DNA of 64,000 nt, from NCBI GenBank assembly GCA_947179485.1, contig OX359249.1, positions 53,517,402 through 53,581,401 of the forward strand, read 5' to 3'. This document shows positions 1-10,489 of this stretch, one piece after another; position 1 is the stretch's first letter, and every line of letters starts with the position of its first letter. The position numbers and the translations under genes were made by a program. The notes beneath the pieces were generated by a model, which was given only the letters and a program-made list of their open reading frames with translations, searched no databases and was not told where the DNA came from. This stretch comes from Allacma fusca. Its lineage: Eukaryota; Arthropoda; Collembola; Symphypleona; Sminthuridae.

Positions 1-47
1 TCAAATTTTCTTGCACCTAGAGAAACCACTATAGACTAGTTTTACTG
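1..47. mobile_element. End of a pogo/Tigger-type MITE (fragment cut by window edge)
   Basis: The sequence ends in gttttactg-like bases followed by TA. Read in reverse it starts CAGTAAAAC and continues into a TATAGTGGTTTCTCTAGG word, which also follows the left end of the element at 37,197. The CAGTAAAAC terminus and TA target fit the pogo branch of Tc1/mariner. Only one end is in the window. Confidence 0.55.
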
Positions 48-49
48 TA

Positions 50-816
50 TTTTGCGAACAACTGCTCAAAAGAAAACTCGTTGCAGTGTAAAGTAGAAGA
101 GTATTCATTTAGTTTTTGGGAATGTTCACAGCTAAAGTTTCCAGAAAGAAGGTCAACAATTTTCAGTGTAATTAATAAGGTCAAATTATAATTGTTCATT
201 TCTCGATTTCTTCATCAAATGTTTCGAATGAATTTTTATTTAGCAACTGATGAAGCAGCCCTGCTCAGTAATGGTAAACGGCAAGGCCTTCTAGTGTCCG
301 ATGATGGAAAATGAAAGAAGATAAATGGGCAGATCTATAAAATGTGAACTTCAATGTGCCAACGTGTTGAATTATGATCATACAAATGTAAATAAAGTTT
401 ACACATGCTTTTCAGTATTCCAACACGAGCTAATAGTGTACGTAATGCCCGTTCACTTTAACGAATGAAAGGTAATGCATATGTATACCCTGTAAAACAA
501 AAATAACCCTCGCAAAACCAGGCGGATCCCGCTTCCCTATATCGTATTTATATGAAACTATTGCGATATTGGTTTTCATTTATTCGCGTACAGTAGAAGG
601 TGAAGGCAAGGAGAAAATTATTCATTCCCAAAACAACGCGTTCGTCCCATTTGAGGATAGGGAGCATTACATTTACGTAAAAAAGCAATCTAGGTGAATT
701 AAAAAACAAAGTAATATTGTACAACAATTTCCCGCCGATCTGCCATTTTATACGGGGTACTAAAGGTATAAGTCTAACAGATTTATGGTTCACACGCAGT
801 AAACAAGCTGGGAGAA
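50..816. other. No gene recognised
   Basis: AT-rich unique-looking sequence. A minus-strand open stretch at 548-793 has no recognisable domain and biased composition. I see no repeat, splice or promoter signal I can support. Confidence 0.4.
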
Positions 817-1330
817 ATGTCTGAAAACGTCTGCTCCAGAAAATGGTTAAACCAACAAATAAGGCTATCCCTAGATAATGTGTTCAGCTTACAGAACATT
901 TATCTTGTTATAAAGGAAATAGTGGAGCACGAGATAGAAAAAGAGCACTGTGAGGAGGAAGGTCCAACTCCAACTCTCTCTGGCTCCAACTCTGAGCTCT
1001 AAGAAATGCTCACTTGTCATTAGTAACATAATTGAGAACCAGTCACACGAACGGGTAAAAGCACCCATTTTGAAGGAGCTCAATTTAAGCGAGGTGTATT
1101 GTAATGAACAACAGTATAACTTCTGCCCAGTTACTTATTTAAAGCTAGTAGTTAAAGAGGCTGCGGATATTCGCATTTCATTTGTTGATGAGACATTAAA
1201 ACCAATTGACTTTTGTGAAGAGACGAAACTGCAGTGACTTTTTATTTTAAACCGAAATATTTTATAAACATGCGACAGGTGTCATTCGATGGAAAAATCT
1301 TGCGTGCTTGAACCACACTTGAAGAAGCAG
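817..1330 (+). pseudogene. Possible Polinton-like fossil (small structural-type protein remnant)
   Basis: Two short coding-like stretches lie close together. The second contains a 'SHERVKAPIL' stretch, 'VTYLKLVVKEAADI', 'RISFVDETLKPIDF' and then a VTFYF-type hydrophobic strand. The pattern of 'KEAADIRISFxDxxxxPIDF' followed by a beta strand resembles small proteins I associate with Polinton/Maverick-type elements in invertebrates, but this is from memory of family patterns. Terminal repeats, integrase, DNA polymerase and capsid genes are not visible. The copy is broken and short. It could instead be a relic of another element or of a host gene. Confidence 0.28.
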
Positions 1331-1388
1331 AAATATAGCGGAGCTTACAACACAATGTCCTACATGGCTAGCGGAGAGCATCTTCAAA

Positions 1389-1792
1389 ACTTATCCCAGG
1401 GGTCGGAATTTGGTAAATCTCCTTGGAAGATCATTTCTGAATTTCATTGCTGATAATTATCTCCCTGCTGATAGGTCCTCAACGATTTCAAAAATTCCTG
1501 CTGATAAAGAGGTCAACAATTTTCAAATTTCCTGTTGGCAAACATAATCTATTACAACACGTGAAAACCCTTCCAAATTAGGCCAATCAAGTTTTTTTAT
1601 CCCTGTTTGCTTAAAAAATTTCCCTTAAACACGTGAACAAATTTGAAAATCCCTGCTAAAAAAGTCGACGATTTAAAAAATCCCTGTTCGTAAAAATAAA
1701 TCCCTTACCATTGAGATTTTCCCTGCCAAAAATATTTTTCCCTGGGAAGAATCTTCCCGTCTTTCTACAAAAATCCGGCCCCTGCCTTATCC
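1389..1792. mobile_element. hAT-type MITE with 8-bp target duplication (element 1,397-1,784)
   Basis: The left end starts CAGGGGTCGGA and the right end, read inward, CAGGGGCCGGA. Flanks are acttatcc (1,389-1,396) and ccttatcc (1,785-1,792), matching at 7 of 8 bases. CAGGG termini with 8-bp duplications are typical of hAT. The 388-bp body has no transposase and carries repeats of a TCCCTGCTGATAA-like word. A second left end of this family lies at 57,714. Confidence 0.8.
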
Positions 1793-1799
1793 CACTAAG

Positions 1800-2127
1800 A
1801 ATTGCAGGTAGCAAAAGTCCCCCTAAGTTCGAAAATCACAGACCGGAGGAGGCGGACAGAGAACAAAGTTGATTTCGGGTCATGTATTTTACTGAAACCG
1901 GTCATGAACATGACTTGGATATTAATATGCAAGTACCAATAATAATCAAACCCGAACTTGGTATTTTATGATCAAGTAAATACTTGCAGGACCAAGTTCA
2001 TGGTAATAAGTACTTTCTGCTATATCTTGTACTTGGTGTAGTACACGCGTTCAGTATATTTTTCTAACCCGAACATAAACTTGACCTGACCATGAACATG
2101 AACATGAATCTTCAAGTATTTTAAAAA
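1800..2127. repeat. Word-rich low-complexity segment (CATGAAC / CAAGTA words)
   Basis: The segment is built from short words in both orientations, such as catgaacatgaac, cccgaacttgg and caagtac. It resembles the subterminal word arrays of the hAT-type elements elsewhere in the window. I could not find convincing termini or a target duplication, so its class is open. Confidence 0.35.
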
Positions 2128-2199
2128 TTGAGGAATAATATGTATTATTTCACATTAAATCGACAATTTTATGATTTTATTATCAGCAAATTAAAAAAT

Positions 2200-4080
2200 A
2201 CGAACAAAAAAGAATCATCTAGCTACAAGTCCAAAACCTACTTTACAAATCCAATTCAACAAGCATTTCTTTTGCGATACATCTCAAATTCTTCTCAATT
2301 TCTCCATTGTCTACACAAATTGTCTCATTCACATCACAACTAGGGAATCTATGAAAAATCATGAAATCAAACTTATTATAATTTATACTTAAGGCATTCA
2401 AATTCATCCTGCAGTCTATGCTGTCAAGAATAATCTGCATAGGTTTAAACACAGTTGGGGTACAAGTACAGTCAGTATAAATAACAAGGTCGTCAGCATC
2501 AGAAACAAAGCCAGCCGATATAGCTGTGCGAATGCCGGAGAAATACAATATGAATAGCAAATGTCCCATGATTGATCCTTGAGTAACCCTATTTATATCC
2601 GAAACACTGAAATTTCACCATTCATGTAAATCTTAAAATTGCATTTAGAAAGATAGCTTAGATGAGGTTAGATCAGCCAGCACAAGCAGATTACATGTGT
2701 CACACTTAAATCTGGATCTAAGTTTTTTCAAGAGAAGTAAACGGGATACAGAATTAAAAGCCTTCCATCATTCAATATAAACAGCAATTACTTTAAAAAA
2801 CTTGGGGTATACATAAATAGTTAAATATTGCATGCATAAAAGTAAACATAGCAGTAAAACAGTATCTATCTTTACAAAAGCATGCTGACAATCATCCATA
2901 TACTTTTCACAAATCGAACAGCATTGTGAACCTCCTTAGTCGACACAGATATAAATCTATAATTCTGTCGAAGCCCAGACTTAAACGATTGTATATCTAA
3001 GGCTACATAGACAGAAGGTACAGTAAAGGATTTAGCCTACACGTTACAAATAGATTATTATCTCTGTAACAAATATATTATCAACCAATTTTGTTAACGT
3101 AACCTGTGACTTAATCTCCTTGTCTGCTAAATTATCGACTGATTTTCAAACATTTCCCCCGATATCACAGTCTTTTCTCTTAGTTTGGATAAAAATATGA
3201 AGAATAAATAGCAGATTTAAGACGAGATTTAGTTCTTCTAAACTCAAATTAACTACGCAATTCAGGACTGTGTTTGTGTTCCTTTATTTGCTTCGCGATA
3301 TCAGGGCTGACCCAGCATTTAACCGTGTTTAACACGCTTTTACAAATAGGTACATACTCATCCAGCAAAACCCTTATAGTTACGCAGGGTGTAAGCTTTA
3401 CACTTTGAAGTTTACCTGATGATAAGTCAATATTTATATAATATCACATAAAACATTTGGAATCGCAGTGAGTAACATGTTTTAGTAAAGAATCAACAAA
3501 CAATCGAAATTTATTTACAGAACAAGACGGTGGCCTGTATATCAAGATGGTAATATTGGACATACTCGTAGAACCCCGTCTTTACAACCTAATACTCAAC
3601 GCCTGAGGTAAAAGTATCAATATTGGGTTTGAGTACCTTGAAAGAATGACGCTTATGCACAAATATAATCACAGCACCACCTTTTCCCCAATTATCTCCT
3701 TGGAGTAAAAAAAACATTTATATAATACAAGTTAATACAATTTTATCGCCACACAGTCTAAACTTTATTTCTTCAAATTTGTGTGCAGTGGAATTGTTTA
3801 TCTTTATATAAATAAACTTAACTAGCTTACTGTTCAAGTTGTGTCCAGATAGATCACAGGAATTATCAATTATCAAGGGCAATTTCAATAGAAGAAAACA
3901 TTATCAGTAGTAAAAGATACATGATTGATAAGTGGAGGGTTCACATTTGTCCCACAATACAAGCATACCCATAAATCACTATGAAAAGCCCTACAGACAG
4001 CATTGCTTGTATCCAGACATTTGCAATGAAATACCCACTGACACTTTATACAAACTAGGAAAAGCACATTTTTGCTATTT
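2200..4080 (-). mobile_element. Decayed PHD-EEP-RT LINE (L2/CR1-like, same family as 52.9-56.2 kb)
   Basis: Reading the minus strand: at 4,067-3,885 a PHD-like zinc finger remnant (VCIKCQWVFHCKC, then DLWVCLYC). At about 3,750-3,400 pieces of an EEP endonuclease, with a KGGGAVIIF-like segment aligning to KKGGGLLLYL of the 52.9-kb element. At about 2,790-2,640 a SRLLLLKKLRSRFKC segment aligning to SRLLLLKKIRCNFKC. At 2,569-2,243 the RT core, with GHLLFILYFSGI and a DADDLVIY catalytic box. Many stops and frameshifts and internal losses show an old copy. No 3' tail was identified. Confidence 0.7.
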
Positions 4081-5985
4081 TCTTTTTACACGTTAATGAT
4101 GAGACAAACAAAGATGTCATAATTTATATACAAGTAAGCATAGGTAATGTAAGCACAGATACATGACTACAGCAATAGACGAACCAAGGCAGACATAAGA
4201 TGACATTTCCCAGGGTGTCACAACCAAGCCGCGGTAACACATGGAATGTACTTCCTGTTAGTACATTCGTGATTAAGGCTCACGGAAACCTGCTGCAAAG
4301 AATTGTCTAAACAACTGTCTAGCATAGCAGTCTGGATACGATTGAACGACGAAGTGCTCATAAAAGCAAGCTTTTTTGGGTCTTTGAGGATATGAACATA
4401 CTCAGATTGGTAAGTCAATATAAATGATACTAAACAGCCTTTCAAGCCTTCCTATGAATTGAATAGAATAGATTGGCTAGGAGTATTTAAAAGAGTATAT
4501 AAGTACGTATATAGTAAAGGTTAGTTAAGAATCTTTTTGTGGACCTAGGAATAATACAGCTATGTATTACCGCAAATGTAGATTCCACATATGTGTTGTT
4601 TAATGCTTGTTTACATTTGTAACTAACCATACTGCAGCCATGACTCCTATTGAACTCTACAAAGTCAGTAAGGTCGAGATGTTCACCAGCATCTGTCTGG
4701 TCATTGGATATTAATGATTGGCCAGATCCGGATAATAGAAAGTACAACCCATGCCGAAATTTCTACTTTTTAAATGCCCCTAATAATTAACGTAAGACCT
4801 ACAATAAAACGGACAATTGTCTATTTAACATCTTAGCGCCGGCAATTAAATAATTTTGTTTTAGATACTATGTTCTGACCTGTGTTGAATATAAATCCGT
4901 ACAATTTAAAAGGGATACAAAATATTTTATGCTTACCGAATTATTGCATCCAGTCCGAAACGTTGGCCTGGTGTGCCACTCATTCTGGTTCATGTGTGAT
5001 AGGATGACTGGATGAATCATTTATTCAACCGCCGGTTTCTTCTGCTTTTGCTACCCTTGTCTCTTTCCACGTTATGTCGATCGCTCTTCCTATTTTCAGC
5101 AGCTTAGCAAGAACATACCACGCCAATATAGTCAGTAGTACTAGTTACAGAAAGCATATTGTTCCAGCATTACAGCTCATTATATCTCTATTATAAATGT
5201 GTCCTTTCCTATTTCTGTACTTACTAATCCAGCTATCGAATTGCCGTCCCCAGTCATGTGCATATTGTCGTAATCATTACATCTGCTTTGCTGCACCAAC
5301 AATTGTTTTAAAATTATATCCGGCCCGCTTGCAATAATTTTACTACCGAGTTTATCCTTACGAACCTCTGTTGAATTTAGTGCCACCACTTGCAAAAAAA
5401 ATAATGTAAAAGCTTGCACCGCCGAGCGCTACTGCTTTCTTCATGCTGATTAATCGACGACTGAAACAAACTAGCTGAATGCCAATTTTAAAAGTTTTTT
5501 TTGCATATTTACAGAACTTCATTCTGGTTTACGTCAAACTAACCGTTGAAGTTTCTTCCGTGAAAAGGGAGACGAGGTAAATAGTATTAAACGATATACA
5601 GTAGAGTAACTTGGGAGTAATTCGGGAGTGAGCATGTAGCATAAAAACGTAATATAACATATACTACTAAAGCACTACAAATACAAATAGCTATATACGA
5701 AATGTTGTAGAAAGGTCAATACATGATCGAATATTAGGTTTTTTCATAAATGACCTAGCTACGGTTCAAATCACATAACTAAATCCCTTTCATGTTAATA
5801 TTATGTAGCTATTCTTGTATTTTATCTGTAATTACTGCACAAATTAAAACTTCTATGGTATTTTCATATAAAACGTTGTCACATTCATTCAAAATATTAT
5901 TAAAACTAAAATTCGTAGTTGCCCGAGATCTCATCTTCCTCAGCGAATGGCTTGATTATTATAAAAAAGTAAGAATGCTCTAAAA
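4081..5985. other. No confident gene; unassigned minus-strand open stretches
   Basis: Open minus-strand stretches occur at 4,445-4,218, 4,747-4,487, 5,150-5,030 and 5,419-5,180. The first follows an AG acceptor-like site (attcatag, about 4,449). The 5,150-5,030 stretch ends in a hydrophobic run (LTILAWYVLAKLL) and a charged tail. These could be host exons or chance. I recognise no family and see no consistent exon chain. Confidence 0.25.
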
Positions 5986-8212
5986 TAATAATTAAAGCAT
6001 TTATCATTTTTAACATTTCTATTTTGTTTACTTGAACATCTTGAATTATTATAACCAACAACTTAACCCTGTCCAAGTCAACAAAAACAATAACATTTCA
6101 GAAAACAAAAAGACGTAAAAAGGAGATAAAAGAAATACTGCAATGCCAAACAAACATGGTCAATTCTAATAAACTACCACTTGCTTATTGTGTACGGTTA
6201 GGATGCGAATATGTATTACAGTTGCACAAATCGAGCCCCACACTAGCAAACCATAGTCTATTACTGAAACTATCAAACTGTCTACAAATATTGCCATGTC
6301 GTTTGTACTAAAAATGTTTTTTTTACCTTGACACTAGTTTTGTTCTGCCTGATATTTTTGCACACACTTGATTGAAATGTTCGTTCCATTGCAGAGTTCC
6401 ATCTAGAGTTATTCCCAGATATTTAAAAGTGGTCACATTTTTGATAGGAATATTGTACAAAAGGAGCATTATGTCCCTTTCAGGTTTCTTCTTGTGAGGT
6501 GAACGGAATGTCATAATTTTTGTTTTGTCAACATTCACTTTCATTACATTTTGTCGGCACCACATTTCAATCACTTGTATCTCGTTCTGTAGCATTTCTT
6601 GCGCTTCCTCTAATGATTTACTGTATGTGTAAATTACTACGTCATCGGCAAATAATATACACTTTGAGCTTTTGAACCTTGAGGGTAGGTCGTTGATAAA
6701 AATGGAGAAAAGTATCGAGGAAAGGCAAATACCCTGCGGCGTACCCACCGTGATTTGTCTCGGGCTCGATGTACTTTCTGCGACTTTCACTTCGATCACT
6801 CTGTCACTCAGATATGATGTAAACCACTTGAGAAGGCTGCCTGCTATTCCCATGCATTTAAGTTTATGTAACAGTAACTGGTGGTTGACAGCATCAAATG
6901 CTTTGATAAAATCTACGAATATTGCGACTGCATACTTCCTACTTTCAGCTTCAATGTATACGTCATTTGTAAATTTCAGCAAAGCAATAGTAGTAGAGAG
7001 TGACTTTCTAAAACCATGCTGATGCGGAGAAAGTAGATTGTATTTTTCCAGGTAGTTCCATAAGTACATGTACCACCCGGTCAAATATTTTCGCTATTAC
7101 ATGCAGCAAGCTTATAGGTCTATAGTTGTCACAGAGATGTTTAGCTTCTTTTCCTTTGTAGAGTGGAATGACAGTTGCCTTTTTAAGGTTGCATGTGTAT
7201 ACACCATGTTTTAGTGAGAAGTAAAATATTGCTTATAGTAAAACACATATATGGTCTATTCATATCTTGACCATTTTGATATGCATGCCATCCGGTCCCA
7301 TAGCTTTGTCACTTGAATGACTTTTGATTATATCATAAATCTGATTCTCTGTTGTCACAATAGAATTATGTTTGGTTTCCGGTTTTGATGCACATTCTTG
7401 AAGCTCATTGAGGGCACTCCTTTGGGGCTCATTGATCCGGTTCTCGGTGAAATGCTCTGAGAATTGTTCTGCAATGGCCTTGGTATCACTAATGTTGATA
7501 TTGTTGGACGTTATATGATTTATACGAGGAGATTGATTCCTTTTACCTATCTCATTATTACAGATATTCCAAATTGTTTTGCTTATTATTTGGGTGCCAT
7601 ATTATTAATCACAAAGTTGATTATAAATATGAATACGCTAAAACATTCATTCACATTCGTGATCATGTCCATAATTCACCATGGAGCTTGAACATACGAT
7701 TCATTCATGGCTTTAACATCTATGCTTTTTACGCTTCTTGTTGTAATTATTTTTGAGTCAAACGTTTGTTTTATTCTGCGCCTCACTGTATATACCAGGT
7801 CGTGGTCGGATATTCCATAAGGATAGACACCTGAGTAATTTTGTATATCTGGTTTATTGGTAAATATAACATCTAGTAAGGTGCTACTGCAAGTGGTTTT
7901 TCTCGTTGGTTTTTTTATCATATTGTGAAATCCCGCTCTCGCAAGAATATTATTTATTTCCCACTGTTCCTTCCCAGTTTAAAGCAAGTCTAAGTTAATA
8001 TCACCCAGTATGTAGCATTCGTTTTGGAACATATTTGTAGCAGTTTCCAGAGCTTCTCGGAATAGTTTAGGATAATATTTTGGGGAGTATAGTGCAATAA
8101 GCGTTATAGGTTTGGCACTGCTGAATTTAGCCTCAACACATAGTGATTCTATAGGAAATGGGAAGGGTGTAGGAATTTCTAATATGTTCCCTGTGTCCTT
8201 TGCGTATATACA
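5986..8212 (-). mobile_element. Jockey/CR1-supergroup LINE, 5'-truncated and decayed
   Basis: On the minus strand from about 8,210: EEP endonuclease C-terminal half (LIALYSPKYYPKLFREAL, CYILGDINLDLL, GISDHDLVYTVRRR), a linker, then the reverse transcriptase from about 7,200 (ATVIPLYKGKEAKHLCDNYR, then PISLLHVIAKIF) to 6,323, and a C-terminal thumb/connection part (VIDYGLLVWGS) to about 6,200. The 5' start abuts a different LINE fragment at 8,213, so this copy is truncated or the join is an insertion edge. Frameshifts separate EEP from RT. No 3' tail or target duplication was found. Confidence 0.75.
6323..7084 (-). pseudogene. Reverse transcriptase core of the 6-8.2 kb LINE (253 aa open)
   Basis: This open stretch holds RT motifs in order: QHGFRKSLSTTIALL, FVDFIKAFDAVNHQLL (first catalytic Asp), VGTPQGICLSSILFSIFIND, LFADDVVIY (the Y/FADD catalytic box), MKVNVDKTKIMTF, and FKYLGITLDGTLQWNEHF. 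It would copy the element RNA at a nicked target. It is a fragment, because the upstream RT start and downstream region are in other frames, so it is unlikely to make an active protein. Placement in the Jockey/CR1 supergroup rests on motif style only. Confidence 0.8.
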
Positions 8213-8625
8213 AACCCCCCTCCTTTCTTAGTGATAGGTTTGTTGTTAGTCACCTAGATTACTGTATACTGATGTGGAGCAACGTGTGTAAGTCCAAAAT
8301 TGACCTCATTCAATGTAAATTGGACCGATTTCTCTTGCTACAACACTCACATAACTGTGATAAAAATGTATATTCTCTCTCCCTTTTATATGAACACTAT
8401 ATTATTCTTACTATACCTGAGCGTATAACCTACACAAGAAGTAAGTTTACATTCCACCTAGCACACTATAGGAGTAAAATTAATTATATAAACGGTATTT
8501 ATTTCAAAAATATCGTCTGAAAGATTACGTTCCTCTGATCCTATTTCGTTGTACCATCCCATGACTAAAGCTGCCATTATGCAGAAGAATATTATGTACA
8601 CACGTAAATAAAATTTTCCAAAAAA
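8213..8625 (+). mobile_element. 3' ORF2 fragment of the 52.9-56.2 kb LINE family
   Basis: The translation SHLDYCILMWSNVCKSKIDL, then KLDRFLLL, LTIPERITYTRSKFTFHLAH and INYINGIYF, aligns residue by residue with the C-terminal part of the reverse transcriptase protein ending at 56,037. A further YHPMTKAAIMQKNIMY-type match follows after a small frame change near 8,520. It is 5'-truncated where it meets the minus-strand LINE at about 8,212. Confidence 0.75.
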
Positions 8626-9721
8626 CAAACATTGAATTATTTCGAGCAGCAATTGAAGTTGAGAAAATAATAATTTTATTTTCTACGTCAATCTTCATTC
8701 TGCCACTGACGGTTCGGTGCTTGAAGGCAAAACCAATATTTCATATTCACTCCTTGTCACACTTTAATAAATCATAATAATAACATAATAATAAATTTTA
8801 CTTAATGCATGGGGTAAAGAAGTGAATGGATTTAGGTTCCACGGAGATGGTATTAAAATTGAAGTGATGTTCGATTCTGGTGGAAAATTGACAGGTTGTG
8901 TAACCGCTGGGATCCGAGGAATAGATTTTGATGGTTTTGTTGTTTTGAGTAAAAATCTTGGCAACCTTTGGAGGATGAGATGAGGATGACAACACTAGGT
9001 TTTGTTATGCCAAATACCGTGATTATTGGACGGTGTAGATTTTGATGCGCTGTGTTGTTCGAAGAGACTTTCCAGGTGTTAATGGAAGTTATATGGGTAG
9101 ATTCCTATGCATTTCGAGTGAAAACTCTGGGAAACATGAGACTGTGAGACATGGAGGTGATGGAGTAGTGTAGATTTGTCTTTGAGTTGGTGAAATTGAA
9201 ACTTGACAACGAAATCGTTAACCGAGTTGGTGAGAGCTAATGGTTTTGCGTACGCAATAGGTACGCGTATTAAGAAAGGGGTTGTCCAAGTTCTGATTCG
9301 ACAACTAATCAATCATCTTCTGCAATATCAAGTTCCATGAACTCCATTATGCCCTTGAGGTGATAAAAATAGTGAGTTGTTAATTATTTTGAACTCAAAT
9401 ATCAGATCTTGTTGTGGCTGGTTGATAATGTTTTATGTGTTGGGTGTTCATGGTGATGATTTTATTCATTTTTCCTGGTCCTCTATCTATTCATTAGAAA
9501 CTACAAGGCTTGATGAGTGTTTTATTAACTAATCCGAATAATCCGAAGATTCACCGTAGGTTAATAATAATATCCCCGAAAGTCAGGTGACAATCCGTAG
9601 GATATTAATTGGTAAAATTAACCCGGAAATTCTAAAGACGAGTTAAATTTTTATTTACTTCATTACATTTTATAATTATAATTTTTGAATCTCACAATTA
9701 AATCATACATTGCTTTTCACT
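8626..9721. other. No gene recognised
   Basis: AT-rich. Minus-strand open stretches at 8,764-8,995 and 9,079-9,312 are overlapping frames with no domain. The segment at 9,530-9,640 repeats tccgaa/ccgtagg words and could be relic terminal sequence of the element that follows, but I cannot show it. Confidence 0.35.
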
Positions 9722-10010
9722 GACTCCTCCATATACCTCCTCTATTTAACCTCCGTTTACCTCCCTCATTTATCTCTTCCATTTACCTCCTCTATTTATC
9801 CTCCATTTACCTCCCCCATTTATCTCTTCCAGTTACCTCCTCTATTTATCCTCCATTTACCTACCCCATTTATCCCTTCCATTTACCTCCTCTACTTATC
9901 CTCCATTTACCTCCCCCATTTATCTCTTCCAATTACCTCCTCTATTTATCCTCCATTTATCTTCTCCATTTACCTCCTCTATTTATATTCTCCATTTGTA
10001 CCCTACTTCC
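9722..10010. repeat. Minisatellite, about 50-bp unit
   Basis: About five to six units made of cctccatttacctcc, catttatctcttcc and cctcctctatttat words give a 50-bp period. Short stray units recur at about 10,398-10,447. The plus-strand open frame here is only the translated repeat. Confidence 0.85.
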
Positions 10011-10489
10011 TATAAATTAATTAAAATTAAGTATTACATTAAATGGTTTTAATAAATATCATAGTTTTTATTTTTCCTGATGATTATTACTGTTGTGACG
10101 TTGTGTGATTTTTAAAACGATATAACTTTCCCAAGGATCCCTCCCTTGAAATCAACGTTTATATTCCCATTAGTGACGCTGTATTTTATATCGATTATTC
10201 TGACAATACAGTTGCAATTAAAATCCAATGCAATAATTTAAACGAATTAGAGCAATTGCAATTTTTAACTATTACGTACATGCAGCACACTCTTCAAGTT
10301 TATATTGATAACCCCTTACTCCCCAACATCGTCGTATCTGATCCCCAAAGGTTTAGAGTGGATGCTGCAGTTTAAGTAATTGCTTAATTCGATAAGCCTC
10401 CATTTACCTACTCCATTTACCTCATCCATTTAACCCCTCCATTTATCGCATTTATGACGTACTCCTGAAATCACTGAATTAATTTCAAA
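10011..10489 (+). other. Intergenic/leader sequence with an 88-codon open stretch
   Basis: A stretch at about 10,109-10,374 is open without a good start codon and is not low complexity. It has no recognised domain. It lies just upstream of the Ty3/Gypsy fossil and may belong to it. Stray cctccattta words follow at about 10,398. Confidence 0.3.

Noticed and set aside
240-300. actgatgaagcag...ctgctcag segment resembling a hammerhead
   Set aside because: It has CTGATGA and a short stem, but no GAAA follows the stem, so the conserved core is incomplete.
5030-5460. Signal-peptide or membrane-tail protein on the minus strand
   Set aside because: The candidate start is not AUG, an in-frame stop lies just upstream, and no consistent exon chain links it to its neighbours.
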